Origin: an uncultured Bacteroidota bacterium
Lineage (GTDB): Bacteria > Bacteroidota > Bacteroidia > Chitinophagales > Chitinophagaceae
DNA: 35,919 nt
Direction of reading: 5' to 3'
Assembly (NCBI GenBank): GCA_903926855.1
Contig: CAIYKV010000220.1
Span: 1-35,919, forward strand
The position numbers and the translations under genes are program-made. The notes under the pieces are model-generated. The model ran no database searches and was not told the origin of the DNA. It saw only the letters and a list, made by a program, of their open reading frames with translations. Below, in pieces: positions 16,665 to 23,789 of the stretch (position 1 is the stretch's first letter; every line of letters begins with the position of its first letter).

Positions 16665-19600
16665 ATGCTAAAAAAGCTGCTTTATGTACTTACACTATGT
16701 ATGGGTGTATTTACCACATCGCTAGTTTCCGCACAGGAAACAACGGCCGATATCCATGGTACGATTACCTCAGGTAAAGGTACTTTGGCCGATGCCGTTA
16801 TTACAGCAATTCACCAGCCTACTGGTAGTAAGTATGTAACTACTTCCCGTAAGGATGGTCGTTACAACATTCCCAACGTTCGAGTGGGAGGGCCTTATGT
16901 AATTTTGGTTTCTTTTGTTGGTTACAGAGAAGAGAAACAAGAAAACATCAGTCTTTCACTGGGACAGGATTTCAAGGCTGATTTCAGTTTGGTTACTGCC
17001 TCTGCTTCATTAGGAGACCTGGTGGTGAAATCTGTTAGACAGGATAAACTGTTTAATAATTCACATACTGGTAGTCAGGAAATCATTAGCCGTGACCAGA
17101 TTGAGAAATTACCTACAATTAACCGTGCTATTACAGACTTTACCAAACTGGAGCCAACATCCAACGGATTAAGTTTCGGTGGAAGAAGCAGCCAGTATGA
17201 TAACATTACTGTTAATGGTGCCAACTTCAATAATGGATTTGGACTTTCCCCTACTTTAGGTGGTCAAACTGGGCAACAACCTATCAGTATTGACGCTATT
17301 GACCAGATTCAGGTAAACGTTTCACCTTATGATGTAAAACAAGGTGGATTTACGAGTGCCGGTGTAAACAGTGTACTGAAAAGTGGTACTAACACTTTTA
17401 AAGGTTCTGTGTATACTTATTTAAAAGGACCAGGAACACAAGGGTATAATGTGGATAATACCACCATTTCAAGGTCTCCTTTTAATTTCTATATTCGTGG
17501 TGCTTCTTTAGGTGGCCCCATCATTAAAAACAAACTGTTCTTCTTTGCTAACTACGAAGAATTGAACCAAACAGCCCCTGCTTTCAGTGTGGCTGCTTCT
17601 ACACCTTCTAATGCACCTGCTGCGGGTTCTGTTTCTCAAATTGATACAGGTTCATTAGGTACTTTAAGCAGAACATTACAAAATCAGTTTGGTTATAATC
17701 CAGGTTCTTATCAGGGTTATTCCAATGCAACTACCAGTAAAAAATTGTCTGCCAAAATTGACTGGACCATCGATAGTAAATCAACTTTATCATTTACTTA
17801 TCTGTATTTCAGATCTCAGGCACAGACTAACCAAAGTACATCCAGAGCGGGTGCTGGTTTCGTTAAAGGACCTGCTTCACAAAACTATACCTATGGCTTG
17901 CCTTTTAGCGCAAGTGAATACTATATAAATAATAATTTTGATATCTACCTGCTTGAGTTAAACACCCGATTTAACAACAAATGGTCTAACAAATTCCAGG
18001 TGGGTTATACGAAAGAAAGAGACCCACGGGCTCCAGGTAGCAGTAGCTTAATGCCAGCTGTAGATATCCTGAATGGTGTAGGTAATACCTATGGAACACA
18101 GGTAGCTACTTCATTCGGTTATGAAACCTATACGTATAATAACTTGATCAACACAGATGTTTACCAATTATCTGATATCGTAACATTATTTACTGGTAAA
18201 CATGAGTTTACTTTCGGTACACAAAATTATGATAGAAAGTATGCTGATGCATTTGCTCCAAGTTATGCGGGCGGTTATCAGTTCCCTTCTTTCCAGGCTT
18301 TTTATAATGCCATTAATGGCGGACCTGTTGTAGATAAATATTATCAATCCTGGTCAAATATCCCAGGTGGTGCATTTCCGTTCTATTATGCAGGATCAAC
18401 TGAAATTGGTTTATTCGCACAAGATAAATGGCGTCCTACACGGAACTTTACCCTTACCTATGGTTTACGATATGACATGACAATTTACAAAGCCGTATTC
18501 CTGGATAATCCATTCTTTGATGCTTTGAGCTTTAATGGTGCTTCATATAATATTGGTAAAGCCCCATCCAATGCTGTGATCTTATCACCAAGAGTTGGTT
18601 TTAACTGGGATCCAATAGGTGACAAAAGTGTACAAATCAGAGGTGGTGCTGGTTTATTCTCAGGTCCTCCCCCATTTGTATGGTTAGCAAACCAGGGTGG
18701 TAATAATGGAGTATTAAGTGCTTCTAACAACTATGTAAACGTTCCTTTTACAACCAATGCTATTGCGAATCCTCCTGCTGGAGTAGTAACTACAGCCCCT
18801 TCTACTGTTCAAAGTGCCACCAGCTATGGAGCAGCTGTTACAGCGCCTAATTTTAAATACCCTACTGTATTAAAAACCAGTTTAGCGGTTGATAAAAAAT
18901 TTGCTGATGACTGGATTGTAACGGCAGAAGCATCTTATTCTAAAGATATTGACGCTGTATACTATTCAAATCTTAACCTGAACGAAAGCAATGGTTTTTC
19001 TTTAGCCGGTGCTGATAACAGGATTAGATACCTGGTTGCAGGAAATAATAACTCAAACAAAATATACTATGGCGCAGGTGGTGCCACTCAGGCCAACCCT
19101 AACCTGAGTTCAGCTATTCTGATGAGCAACAATTCTCAGGGATATGCGTATACCTTAACTGCTAAAGTTCAGAAAAACTATCGTAACCTGAACCTGACCG
19201 CAGCTTATGTTTACAGCTCAGCTAAAAACATTGCAACTGGTGGTAGTACTGCCAGCAGTCTTTGGAGTGGCAGACCCGTTGGTAACGCAGATCCTAATGG
19301 AGCTAATTTAGGTTATGCAGATTATTACCAGCCACATCGTATCATTGCCTCAGCAATGTATGCAGTTGCTTCAGGCAAACACTTTAAAACTACAATTGGT
19401 GCGATTTTTGAAGCGGCTCCTGCCGGAGTAGGTTCTTACACTTATGGTGGTGATTTGAATGGTGATGGTAATTCAGGAAATGACCTGATCTATGTTCCAA
19501 AAAATGCTAGTGAGATAAACCTGGTTAAAGCAGGATCTGGTGGCTTGGGTACTGGTGCCAGCACTGATCCAAGAACAGTTTCTCAGATTTGGAACCAATT

Positions 19601-20009
19601 GAACAATTTTATTAATCAGGATCACTACCTGTCTTTTCACCGCGGACAAGTTGTTCAGGCAAATGCAGTGGTGTTACCTGACTTTAAACACTTGGATATT
19701 AACATTACTCAGGATATCTACTTTACTACCAAGAACAAAAACGAATCATCAGTACACACTTTACGTTTAACCATGGACCTGATCAATGCAGGTAACTTCC
19801 TGAACAGAAACTGGGGTTTAGCCAAACAATTTACCACTACCTCTCCGTTAACATTTGAAGGTATGGCAGCTGATGGTAAAACACCAAGCTTCTCTTTCCC
19901 TTATATAGATGCTACCAACCAGGTTCCTTTGGTGAATAGCTTCTCAAATAATACCAGCATTTTTTCACGTTGGCAAATGCAATTCGGTATCAAATACATG
20001 TTTAACTAA
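16665..20009 (+). CDS. Oar-like TonB-dependent receptor with carboxypeptidase-like N-terminal domain
   Basis: The 1114-residue protein has a Sec signal peptide (MLKKLLYVLTLCMGVFTTSL, cleavage after SAQ). A carboxypeptidase regulatory-like beta-sandwich at about residues 28-110 (DIHGTITSGKGTLADAVITA) follows, then a plug domain at about 125-230 (LPTINRAITDFTKLEP, then FGGRSSQYDNITVNGANF). A large outer-membrane beta-barrel runs to a terminal aromatic residue (MQFGIKYMFN). The pattern is that of Oar-like receptors rather than SusC, and no SusD-type lipoprotein follows. The substrate is unknown; Oar relatives are linked to uptake or export of large molecules. The next gene is also an outer-membrane barrel protein, but a strong terminator lies between them. 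The 135-nt leader and separate terminator suggest independent expression. Confidence 0.94.
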   Translation: MLKKLLYVLTLCMGVFTTSLVSAQETTADIHGTITSGKGTLADAVITAIHQPTGSKYVTTSRKDGRYNIPNVRVGGPYVILVSFVGYREEKQENISLSLGQDFKADFSLVTASASLGDLVVKSVRQDKLFNNSHTGSQEIISRDQIEKLPTINRAITDFTKLEPTSNGLSFGGRSSQYDNITVNGANFNNGFGLSPTLGGQTGQQPISIDAIDQIQVNVSPYDVKQGGFTSAGVNSVLKSGTNTFKGSVYTYLKGPGTQGYNVDNTTISRSPFNFYIRGASLGGPIIKNKLFFFANYEELNQTAPAFSVAASTPSNAPAAGSVSQIDTGSLGTLSRTLQNQFGYNPGSYQGYSNATTSKKLSAKIDWTIDSKSTLSFTYLYFRSQAQTNQSTSRAGAGFVKGPASQNYTYGLPFSASEYYINNNFDIYLLELNTRFNNKWSNKFQVGYTKERDPRAPGSSSLMPAVDILNGVGNTYGTQVATSFGYETYTYNNLINTDVYQLSDIVTLFTGKHEFTFGTQNYDRKYADAFAPSYAGGYQFPSFQAFYNAINGGPVVDKYYQSWSNIPGGAFPFYYAGSTEIGLFAQDKWRPTRNFTLTYGLRYDMTIYKAVFLDNPFFDALSFNGASYNIGKAPSNAVILSPRVGFNWDPIGDKSVQIRGGAGLFSGPPPFVWLANQGGNNGVLSASNNYVNVPFTTNAIANPPAGVVTTAPSTVQSATSYGAAVTAPNFKYPTVLKTSLAVDKKFADDWIVTAEASYSKDIDAVYYSNLNLNESNGFSLAGADNRIRYLVAGNNNSNKIYYGAGGATQANPNLSSAILMSNNSQGYAYTLTAKVQKNYRNLNLTAAYVYSSAKNIATGGSTASSLWSGRPVGNADPNGANLGYADYYQPHRIIASAMYAVASGKHFKTTIGAIFEAAPAGVGSYTYGGDLNGDGNSGNDLIYVPKNASEINLVKAGSGGLGTGASTDPRTVSQIWNQLNNFINQDHYLSFHRGQVVQANAVVLPDFKHLDINITQDIYFTTKNKNESSVHTLRLTMDLINAGNFLNRNWGLAKQFTTTSPLTFEGMAADGKTPSFSFPYIDATNQVPLVNSFSNNTSIFSRWQMQFGIKYMFN

Positions 20010-20061
20010 ACTCAATTGTTTGGTATAACTGGTAAATGAATCCCGAATTCATGAAATAAAT

Positions 20062-20095
20062 AAAAGCCCTTATCATATAAGTGATAAGGGCTTTT
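20062..20095 (+). terminator. Intrinsic terminator after the TonB-dependent receptor gene
   Basis: A perfect 14-bp stem (AAAAGCCCTTATCA at 20062-20075, complement at 20082-20095) with a 6-nt loop starts 52 nt after the stop codon. The 3' arm ends in CTTTT, giving a short T-run; the A-rich 5' arm allows function on the minus strand as well. Confidence 0.85.
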
Positions 20096-20293
20096 ATCAT
20101 TTAACGACTTTGTGCATATTTGGCCCTTTATGACTTTATTGAAAAAAAAGCATATATGGTTGAATAGCCTCATTTTCACACTTTTTACTAAAAATTATTA
20201 TATTTTCCAAATAATATACATTATTAAATTATTATTTTTTTCAACCCCATTTCAGTTACTTCGTGGCTAGTAATCCCCTCATTTTACCAGCCA

Positions 20294-21514
20294 ATGAACC
20301 AGCTTACAAAAAGAATTATTCTTAGCTTTTTTGTCCCGCTATCTATCATACTTCCATCCGTAATACTATCTCAATCCAATACAAATCCAGCTAAAATTCA
20401 GGATAGCACCACCACCACTCCCGGTAAAATTTGGGGCTATGTTTTTGGTGATTATTATTATAAGGCACATAGTGATTCTGCCGGACGCGGGGGTACTAAC
20501 CAATATACCGGAATCCCTCAAAGCAGAAATGCTTTTCAAATCAGACGTGTTTATTTAGGGTATAATTATGCAATCAATCCTTCCTTCTCAGCTGAATTGT
20601 TATTAGCCGCAGAAGATAATATTACAAATACAACCGGGACCACTACCGGTGATTTGTTGTCTGATAATAAACTTTCTTTTTATCTAAAGCTGGTAAATCT
20701 GCGATGGAAAAATATCTGGAAGGGAACCGATTTGGTCATCGGCCAGGCCCCTACCCCCGCATTTTCTCTTTTAACTGAACAAATCTGGGGATATCGTTCT
20801 ATTGAAAAAACCATTACAGATATACGAAAAACACCTTCCTATGATTTTGGAGCGATGCTTCAGGGAAAGTTTGACCCTGCCGATGGCAAATTCGGGTATA
20901 ATCTTATGATAGGAAATGGTACAGGCGCAAAACCTGAGAATGACAATTTTAAATGGTTCTATGGAGAAGTCTTTGCAAAATTTTTCGACAAGAAGCTAAT
21001 CCTGGATGCGTATGCAGATTATGAAAGATTAAACTGGATACCCGGATTTCACCACAGTAGAAATATGCTTAAGGGGTTCATTGCCTACCAGACACCTGCT
21101 TTTACTTTTGGTACAGAAGCTTTTATTAACCACGGACAAAATGATGTAGCAGGGATAAAAGCAAGTCAAAAAGATACTTTGAGCGCAGATGCTACGGGAA
21201 TTTCAGTATATGTAAAAGGACAAATAACTCCCAAAAAACTGGGCTATTTTGCCCGATTTGACAGCTATAATCCGGATACCCATTATACCCAGAATTATAC
21301 TTCTTACCTGGGATTTTCAGCCAATTACGAACCCAATAACAAAGAGAAATTTGTCACGGCAGGACTTGATTATACCCCAGCAAAAAATATTCACTTCATG
21401 CCGAATATCTGGTACAATGGTTACCAAGCACAGCAATCAAATTTTTCCGGTGCTGCCAATCGTGATCATGATCTGGTATTCAGGATCACATTTTTCTATA
21501 TTTACGACAAATAG
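20294..21514 (+). CDS. Outer-membrane porin-like beta-barrel protein
   Basis: The 406-residue protein begins with a hydrophobic signal peptide (MNQLTKRIILSFFVPLSIIL, cleavage near SVILSQ). Residues 45-406 show alternating polar and hydrophobic strands ending in an aromatic-rich strand (LVFRITFFYIYDK). The segments IWGYVFGDYYYKAH, FQIRRVYLGYNYAINP and SAELLLAAED are of the type seen in phosphate-selective (OprO/OprP-like) and related porins. Ligand specificity cannot be read. It is preceded by an AT-rich region without a clear TAnnTTTG box and ends 26 nt before the convergent TlpA-like gene. No partner transporter gene is adjacent. Confidence 0.75.
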   Translation: MNQLTKRIILSFFVPLSIILPSVILSQSNTNPAKIQDSTTTTPGKIWGYVFGDYYYKAHSDSAGRGGTNQYTGIPQSRNAFQIRRVYLGYNYAINPSFSAELLLAAEDNITNTTGTTTGDLLSDNKLSFYLKLVNLRWKNIWKGTDLVIGQAPTPAFSLLTEQIWGYRSIEKTITDIRKTPSYDFGAMLQGKFDPADGKFGYNLMIGNGTGAKPENDNFKWFYGEVFAKFFDKKLILDAYADYERLNWIPGFHHSRNMLKGFIAYQTPAFTFGTEAFINHGQNDVAGIKASQKDTLSADATGISVYVKGQITPKKLGYFARFDSYNPDTHYTQNYTSYLGFSANYEPNNKEKFVTAGLDYTPAKNIHFMPNIWYNGYQAQQSNFSGAANRDHDLVFRITFFYIYDK

Positions 21515-21540
21515 ATTGTAAAGCTTGTAAGCTGGCGGTT

Positions 21541-23034
21541 TTACTGTAACAGTTTGTTTACTTCCTCATTAAATTCCTGTAAAAATTCAGTGTAATGAAT
21601 TCCTGTAGCCGGCCCGGAAAACCCGGTATGAATCTTTTGCACTTTCCCTGTCCTGTCAATAAAAATAGTAGTGGGAAAAGAAAGAAAATTCTGCAATGCC
21701 GGAAGAGATTGCACAACTGCCTGTTTATCTGCAAGACCACCTATTAGCATGGTATATTGGATACCAAACTGTTTCCGAAACCGGTCAAATGCTTTCTTTA
21801 TAAAGGGAGCATCTGTCTGGCGCTCATACTGAAGTGCAATTACCTCTACTCCTCTTTGTTTATTTTGCTGATACCATGGACCCAGAAACCCGGCCTCATC
21901 CATGCAATTAGGGCACCAGGTGCCTCCTATGGCTATCACCAATGGTTTATTATGAAACTTTTCATCAGTAGAACTTACCCAATTTCCATCTGCATCCTGA
22001 AAACGAAATTGAAATGTATTAACGCCCTCTTTCAGATTGGTTAAGGTATAGGCATCGGGTAATGCGGCATTCGGATTTGGAACGGCTGTAAATGGAACGG
22101 CTCCCCTGGCATTCACATTCTCTCCTTTCAAAGTTCCATCAGCATTTACCACCGCAGTATATAAAGAAGGTGATGAACCGATAAATGCAGAAAGCTGTAT
22201 CCGGTTGTCCTCAATATTCCCTTCCAGATACCTGGCATCCCCTGTAATGCGAAGAAAAGTGGCAGACACTTTATTTCCTTTTTGCCTGAATATCCCAACA
22301 GCTATTTCTTCTTTACCATTGGGATTGGCAAATACTACATCATAATTACCGCTGATATCTTTTAATGCAGATGACCCGTTTTCTTCAAACCGATAGGAAA
22401 GTCCTTTCTCAGCTTTTACCGGAACGGGATTGCCACGCAGATCTTGACGACGCAACACCCCTGTTATCGTATGATCATTCTGCAATTGTAAGGCCAATTC
22501 GTTTTCAAAAAGTGGTAATGGAATGAATATAGAATCACCTATAATACGAAGATTACCTGCCGGAAATTTTTCTTCTCCGTTTACCAAAGAAACTGCTCCT
22601 TCTCCTCCATTCGGGGAAATGATAAAATGAAAGGGTACATCTACACCCGCTTTAATTGTAAACACACCTCGCCAAATACCGGCTAATACAGTAATGTCGG
22701 GGTTAACAAACCCGGGTTTTGACTTCTGTAAACTCACTTGTAATTGATCCGATCCATTCAGCCTGATTTCCCTGGTTTCGTATTCATTGAATTGAAATAT
22801 TAATATGGAATCCTTTTCCTTGACCGGGATGGCAAAAACACCGTCAGTCTGACTTTCGGATACCAACTGGCTATATTTGGCCAATACCGCCACACCTTCT
22901 AATGGGGTTGCATTATCGGCATCCATTACCACTCCTCTGATAACCCGGTTATTAGTAGTTTGCGCATTGCTTAAAACGGCGATAAAAAGAAATGCCAATA
23001 GCAGATATTGTTTGCATTGCTTTAATAAACTCAT
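21541..23034 (-). CDS. Secreted TlpA-like thioredoxin-fold protein with carboxypeptidase-like N-terminal domain
   Basis: The 497-residue protein has a signal peptide (MSLLKQCKQYLLLAFLFIAV, cleavage after SNA). A carboxypeptidase regulatory-like domain spans about residues 30-105 (VIRGVVMDADNATPLEGVAV), a beta-rich middle region 110-340, and a thioredoxin/TlpA domain about 345-497. The redox motif is WCPNC at residues 373-377, and the cis-proline loop is SFPTTIFID. Such periplasmic proteins reduce or isomerise disulfides, or act in cytochrome c or respiratory maturation. Upstream on the minus strand are a palindromic site overlapping a TATATTTG box (23109-23116) and, further away, a cysteine-rich leader ORF; both point to thiol or sulfur-dependent control. 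It converges with the porin-like gene with 26 nt between them. Confidence 0.9.
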   Translation of the reverse strand: MSLLKQCKQYLLLAFLFIAVLSNAQTTNNRVIRGVVMDADNATPLEGVAVLAKYSQLVSESQTDGVFAIPVKEKDSILIFQFNEYETREIRLNGSDQLQVSLQKSKPGFVNPDITVLAGIWRGVFTIKAGVDVPFHFIISPNGGEGAVSLVNGEEKFPAGNLRIIGDSIFIPLPLFENELALQLQNDHTITGVLRRQDLRGNPVPVKAEKGLSYRFEENGSSALKDISGNYDVVFANPNGKEEIAVGIFRQKGNKVSATFLRITGDARYLEGNIEDNRIQLSAFIGSSPSLYTAVVNADGTLKGENVNARGAVPFTAVPNPNAALPDAYTLTNLKEGVNTFQFRFQDADGNWVSSTDEKFHNKPLVIAIGGTWCPNCMDEAGFLGPWYQQNKQRGVEVIALQYERQTDAPFIKKAFDRFRKQFGIQYTMLIGGLADKQAVVQSLPALQNFLSFPTTIFIDRTGKVQKIHTGFSGPATGIHYTEFLQEFNEEVNKLLQ

Positions 23035-23101
23035 AGGTTGCTATTTAATTAATTTATAATGGAAGTCAGCCCAAAGCAAATCTTTGATTGCTTTATTTAT
23101 T

Positions 23102-23122
23102 AGTCTATCAAATATATAGACT
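23102..23122. promoter_or_regulatory. Palindromic operator candidate 1 overlapping the TlpA-like gene promoter
   Basis: AGTCTAT, a 7-nt spacer and ATAGACT form a perfect 7-bp-arm palindrome. On the minus strand it contains TATATTTG (23116-23109), an exact -7 box for the TlpA-like gene 75 nt downstream. The same 21-bp design recurs at 23485-23505. Confidence 0.7.
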
Positions 23123-23138
23123 TTATTTGATGAATAAA

Positions 23139-23162
23139 GGCCTATGGTAGAAACCATAGGCC
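23139..23162 (-). terminator. 10-bp hairpin with tetraloop, candidate attenuator
   Basis: GGCCTATGGT at 23139-23148 pairs perfectly with ACCATAGGCC at 23153-23162. On the minus strand the stem is followed by TTTATT, a weak T-run. It lies between the cysteine-rich leader ORF and the TlpA-like gene, where an attenuator is expected. Confidence 0.5.
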
Positions 23163-23176
23163 GTGTCCAAAAGAAA

Positions 23177-23245
23177 CTATGCGAAATAAAAACCAAAACT
23201 CTTGTAGTTTTCGATTACTATCAGGCCTAAAGCCACCCATTTCAT
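23177..23245 (-). CDS. Possible 22-codon ORF, overlapping the preceding tiny frame
   Basis: ATG at 23245 opens MKWVALGLIVIENYKSFGFY and two further residues before the stop at 23177. It overlaps the stop of the preceding GTG-started 14-codon frame (23289-23245) in a TGATG junction, as in coupled genes. The same frame is also open 5' of the ATG as far as a TGA (CRAPIDYTSL), so it may instead be the tail of a decayed gene. I do not recognise it. Confidence 0.2.
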   Translation of the reverse strand: MKWVALGLIVIENYKSFGFYFA

Positions 23246-23385
23246 CAGGCTTGTGTAGTCAATTGGTGCCCGGCAAATGATTCTCTCACTTCGCAGAAAT
23301 GTATTCTATTAAAAGTGCAAGACCCGGGACTTATTGATTTTGGGAAATCTAATTTGAAAATGCTCAATCCGAATAACCCATGAGA

Positions 23386-23472
23386 TTAACAACAGGAATC
23401 ACAACAACACAAAGAAGTGGTATAATAGGCTGAAAGAAAGAATACCTTACTGTTGCTGAATCCTGATTTCAT
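23386..23472 (-). CDS. Cysteine-rich leader peptide (28 codons), candidate cysteine-responsive attenuator
   Basis: The ORF starts at the ATG at 23472 with MKSGFSNSK and ends LCCCDSCC followed by a TAA stop: five of the last seven codons are Cys, all TGT. It begins about 30 nt after a consensus promoter and just after a palindromic site. Leader ORFs with Cys codon runs at the end are established attenuators in mycobacteria, where ribosome stalling at low cysteine changes expression of downstream genes. The same logic would apply here to the TlpA-like gene 350 nt further on, through the hairpin at 23139-23162. The peptide itself may have no function. It is too short for routine gene finding. 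Confidence 0.65.
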   Translation of the reverse strand: MKSGFSNSKVFFLSAYYTTSLCCCDSCC

Positions 23473-23484
23473 GATAATTTTATT

Positions 23485-23505
23485 AGTCTATTAAAATAGT
23501 AGACA
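23485..23505. promoter_or_regulatory. Palindromic operator candidate 2 at the leader ORF transcription start
   Basis: AGTCTAT, a 7-nt spacer and GTAGACA form an imperfect copy of the palindrome at 23102-23122, with the same arm spacing and the shared left flank TTATT. It overlaps the end of the -7 box and the predicted start of transcription, the usual place for a repressor site. Confidence 0.65.
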
Positions 23506-23533
23506 AATATAACTAATTTTTATTTCCGCCCAA
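23504..23533 (-). promoter_or_regulatory. Promoter of the cysteine-rich leader transcript
   Basis: On the minus strand TTG at 23533-23531, a 19-nt spacer and TATATTTG at 23511-23504 match the Bacteroidota consensus in full. Transcription would start near 23500, about 28 nt before the leader ATG. Confidence 0.7.
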
Positions 23534-23789
23534 TTTTTTACAACATTTATTTGAAATATACAGCGAATACTACCCTGCTCAGGTGAATCAATGATTTTGC
23601 ATCAAGAAACACAAATCAGTAATTTCAGGTATTCCCTAGTTTCCGTTTAACAAGCTGGTTTTCGGGTTACCTGATCTTAAGTTATTGAATATCATATACT
23701 TAAATTTATATTTTGGGCTCGATTCTATACCCATCACTATTTTATACTAGGTTATTTGCTTATTATTATCTTACAAAAAAATACAACTG

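Larger units (their letters stand above)
23035..23789. other. 755-nt regulatory region between the TlpA-like and M1 peptidase genes
   Basis: Not empty: on the minus strand it holds a promoter (23504-23533), a palindromic site (23485-23505), a cysteine-rich leader ORF (23386-23472), two tiny coupled frames (23245-23289 and 23177-23245), a hairpin (23139-23162) and a second palindromic site (23102-23122). The 257 nt before the M1 peptidase gene (23534-23790) show no clear feature; a TATTTTG-like sequence near 23710 is one base short of the promoter consensus. Confidence 0.8.

Noticed and set aside
23163..23290. Insertion sequence remnant
   Set aside because: The open frame CRAPIDYTSLMKWVAL... 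could be a gene tail, but I could find no terminal inverted repeats, target duplication or known transposase motif.
23163..23385. SAM or other known riboswitch upstream of the TlpA-like gene
   Set aside because: A GATGAAA word and small stems resemble parts of the S-box, but the conserved core pairing could not be assembled.
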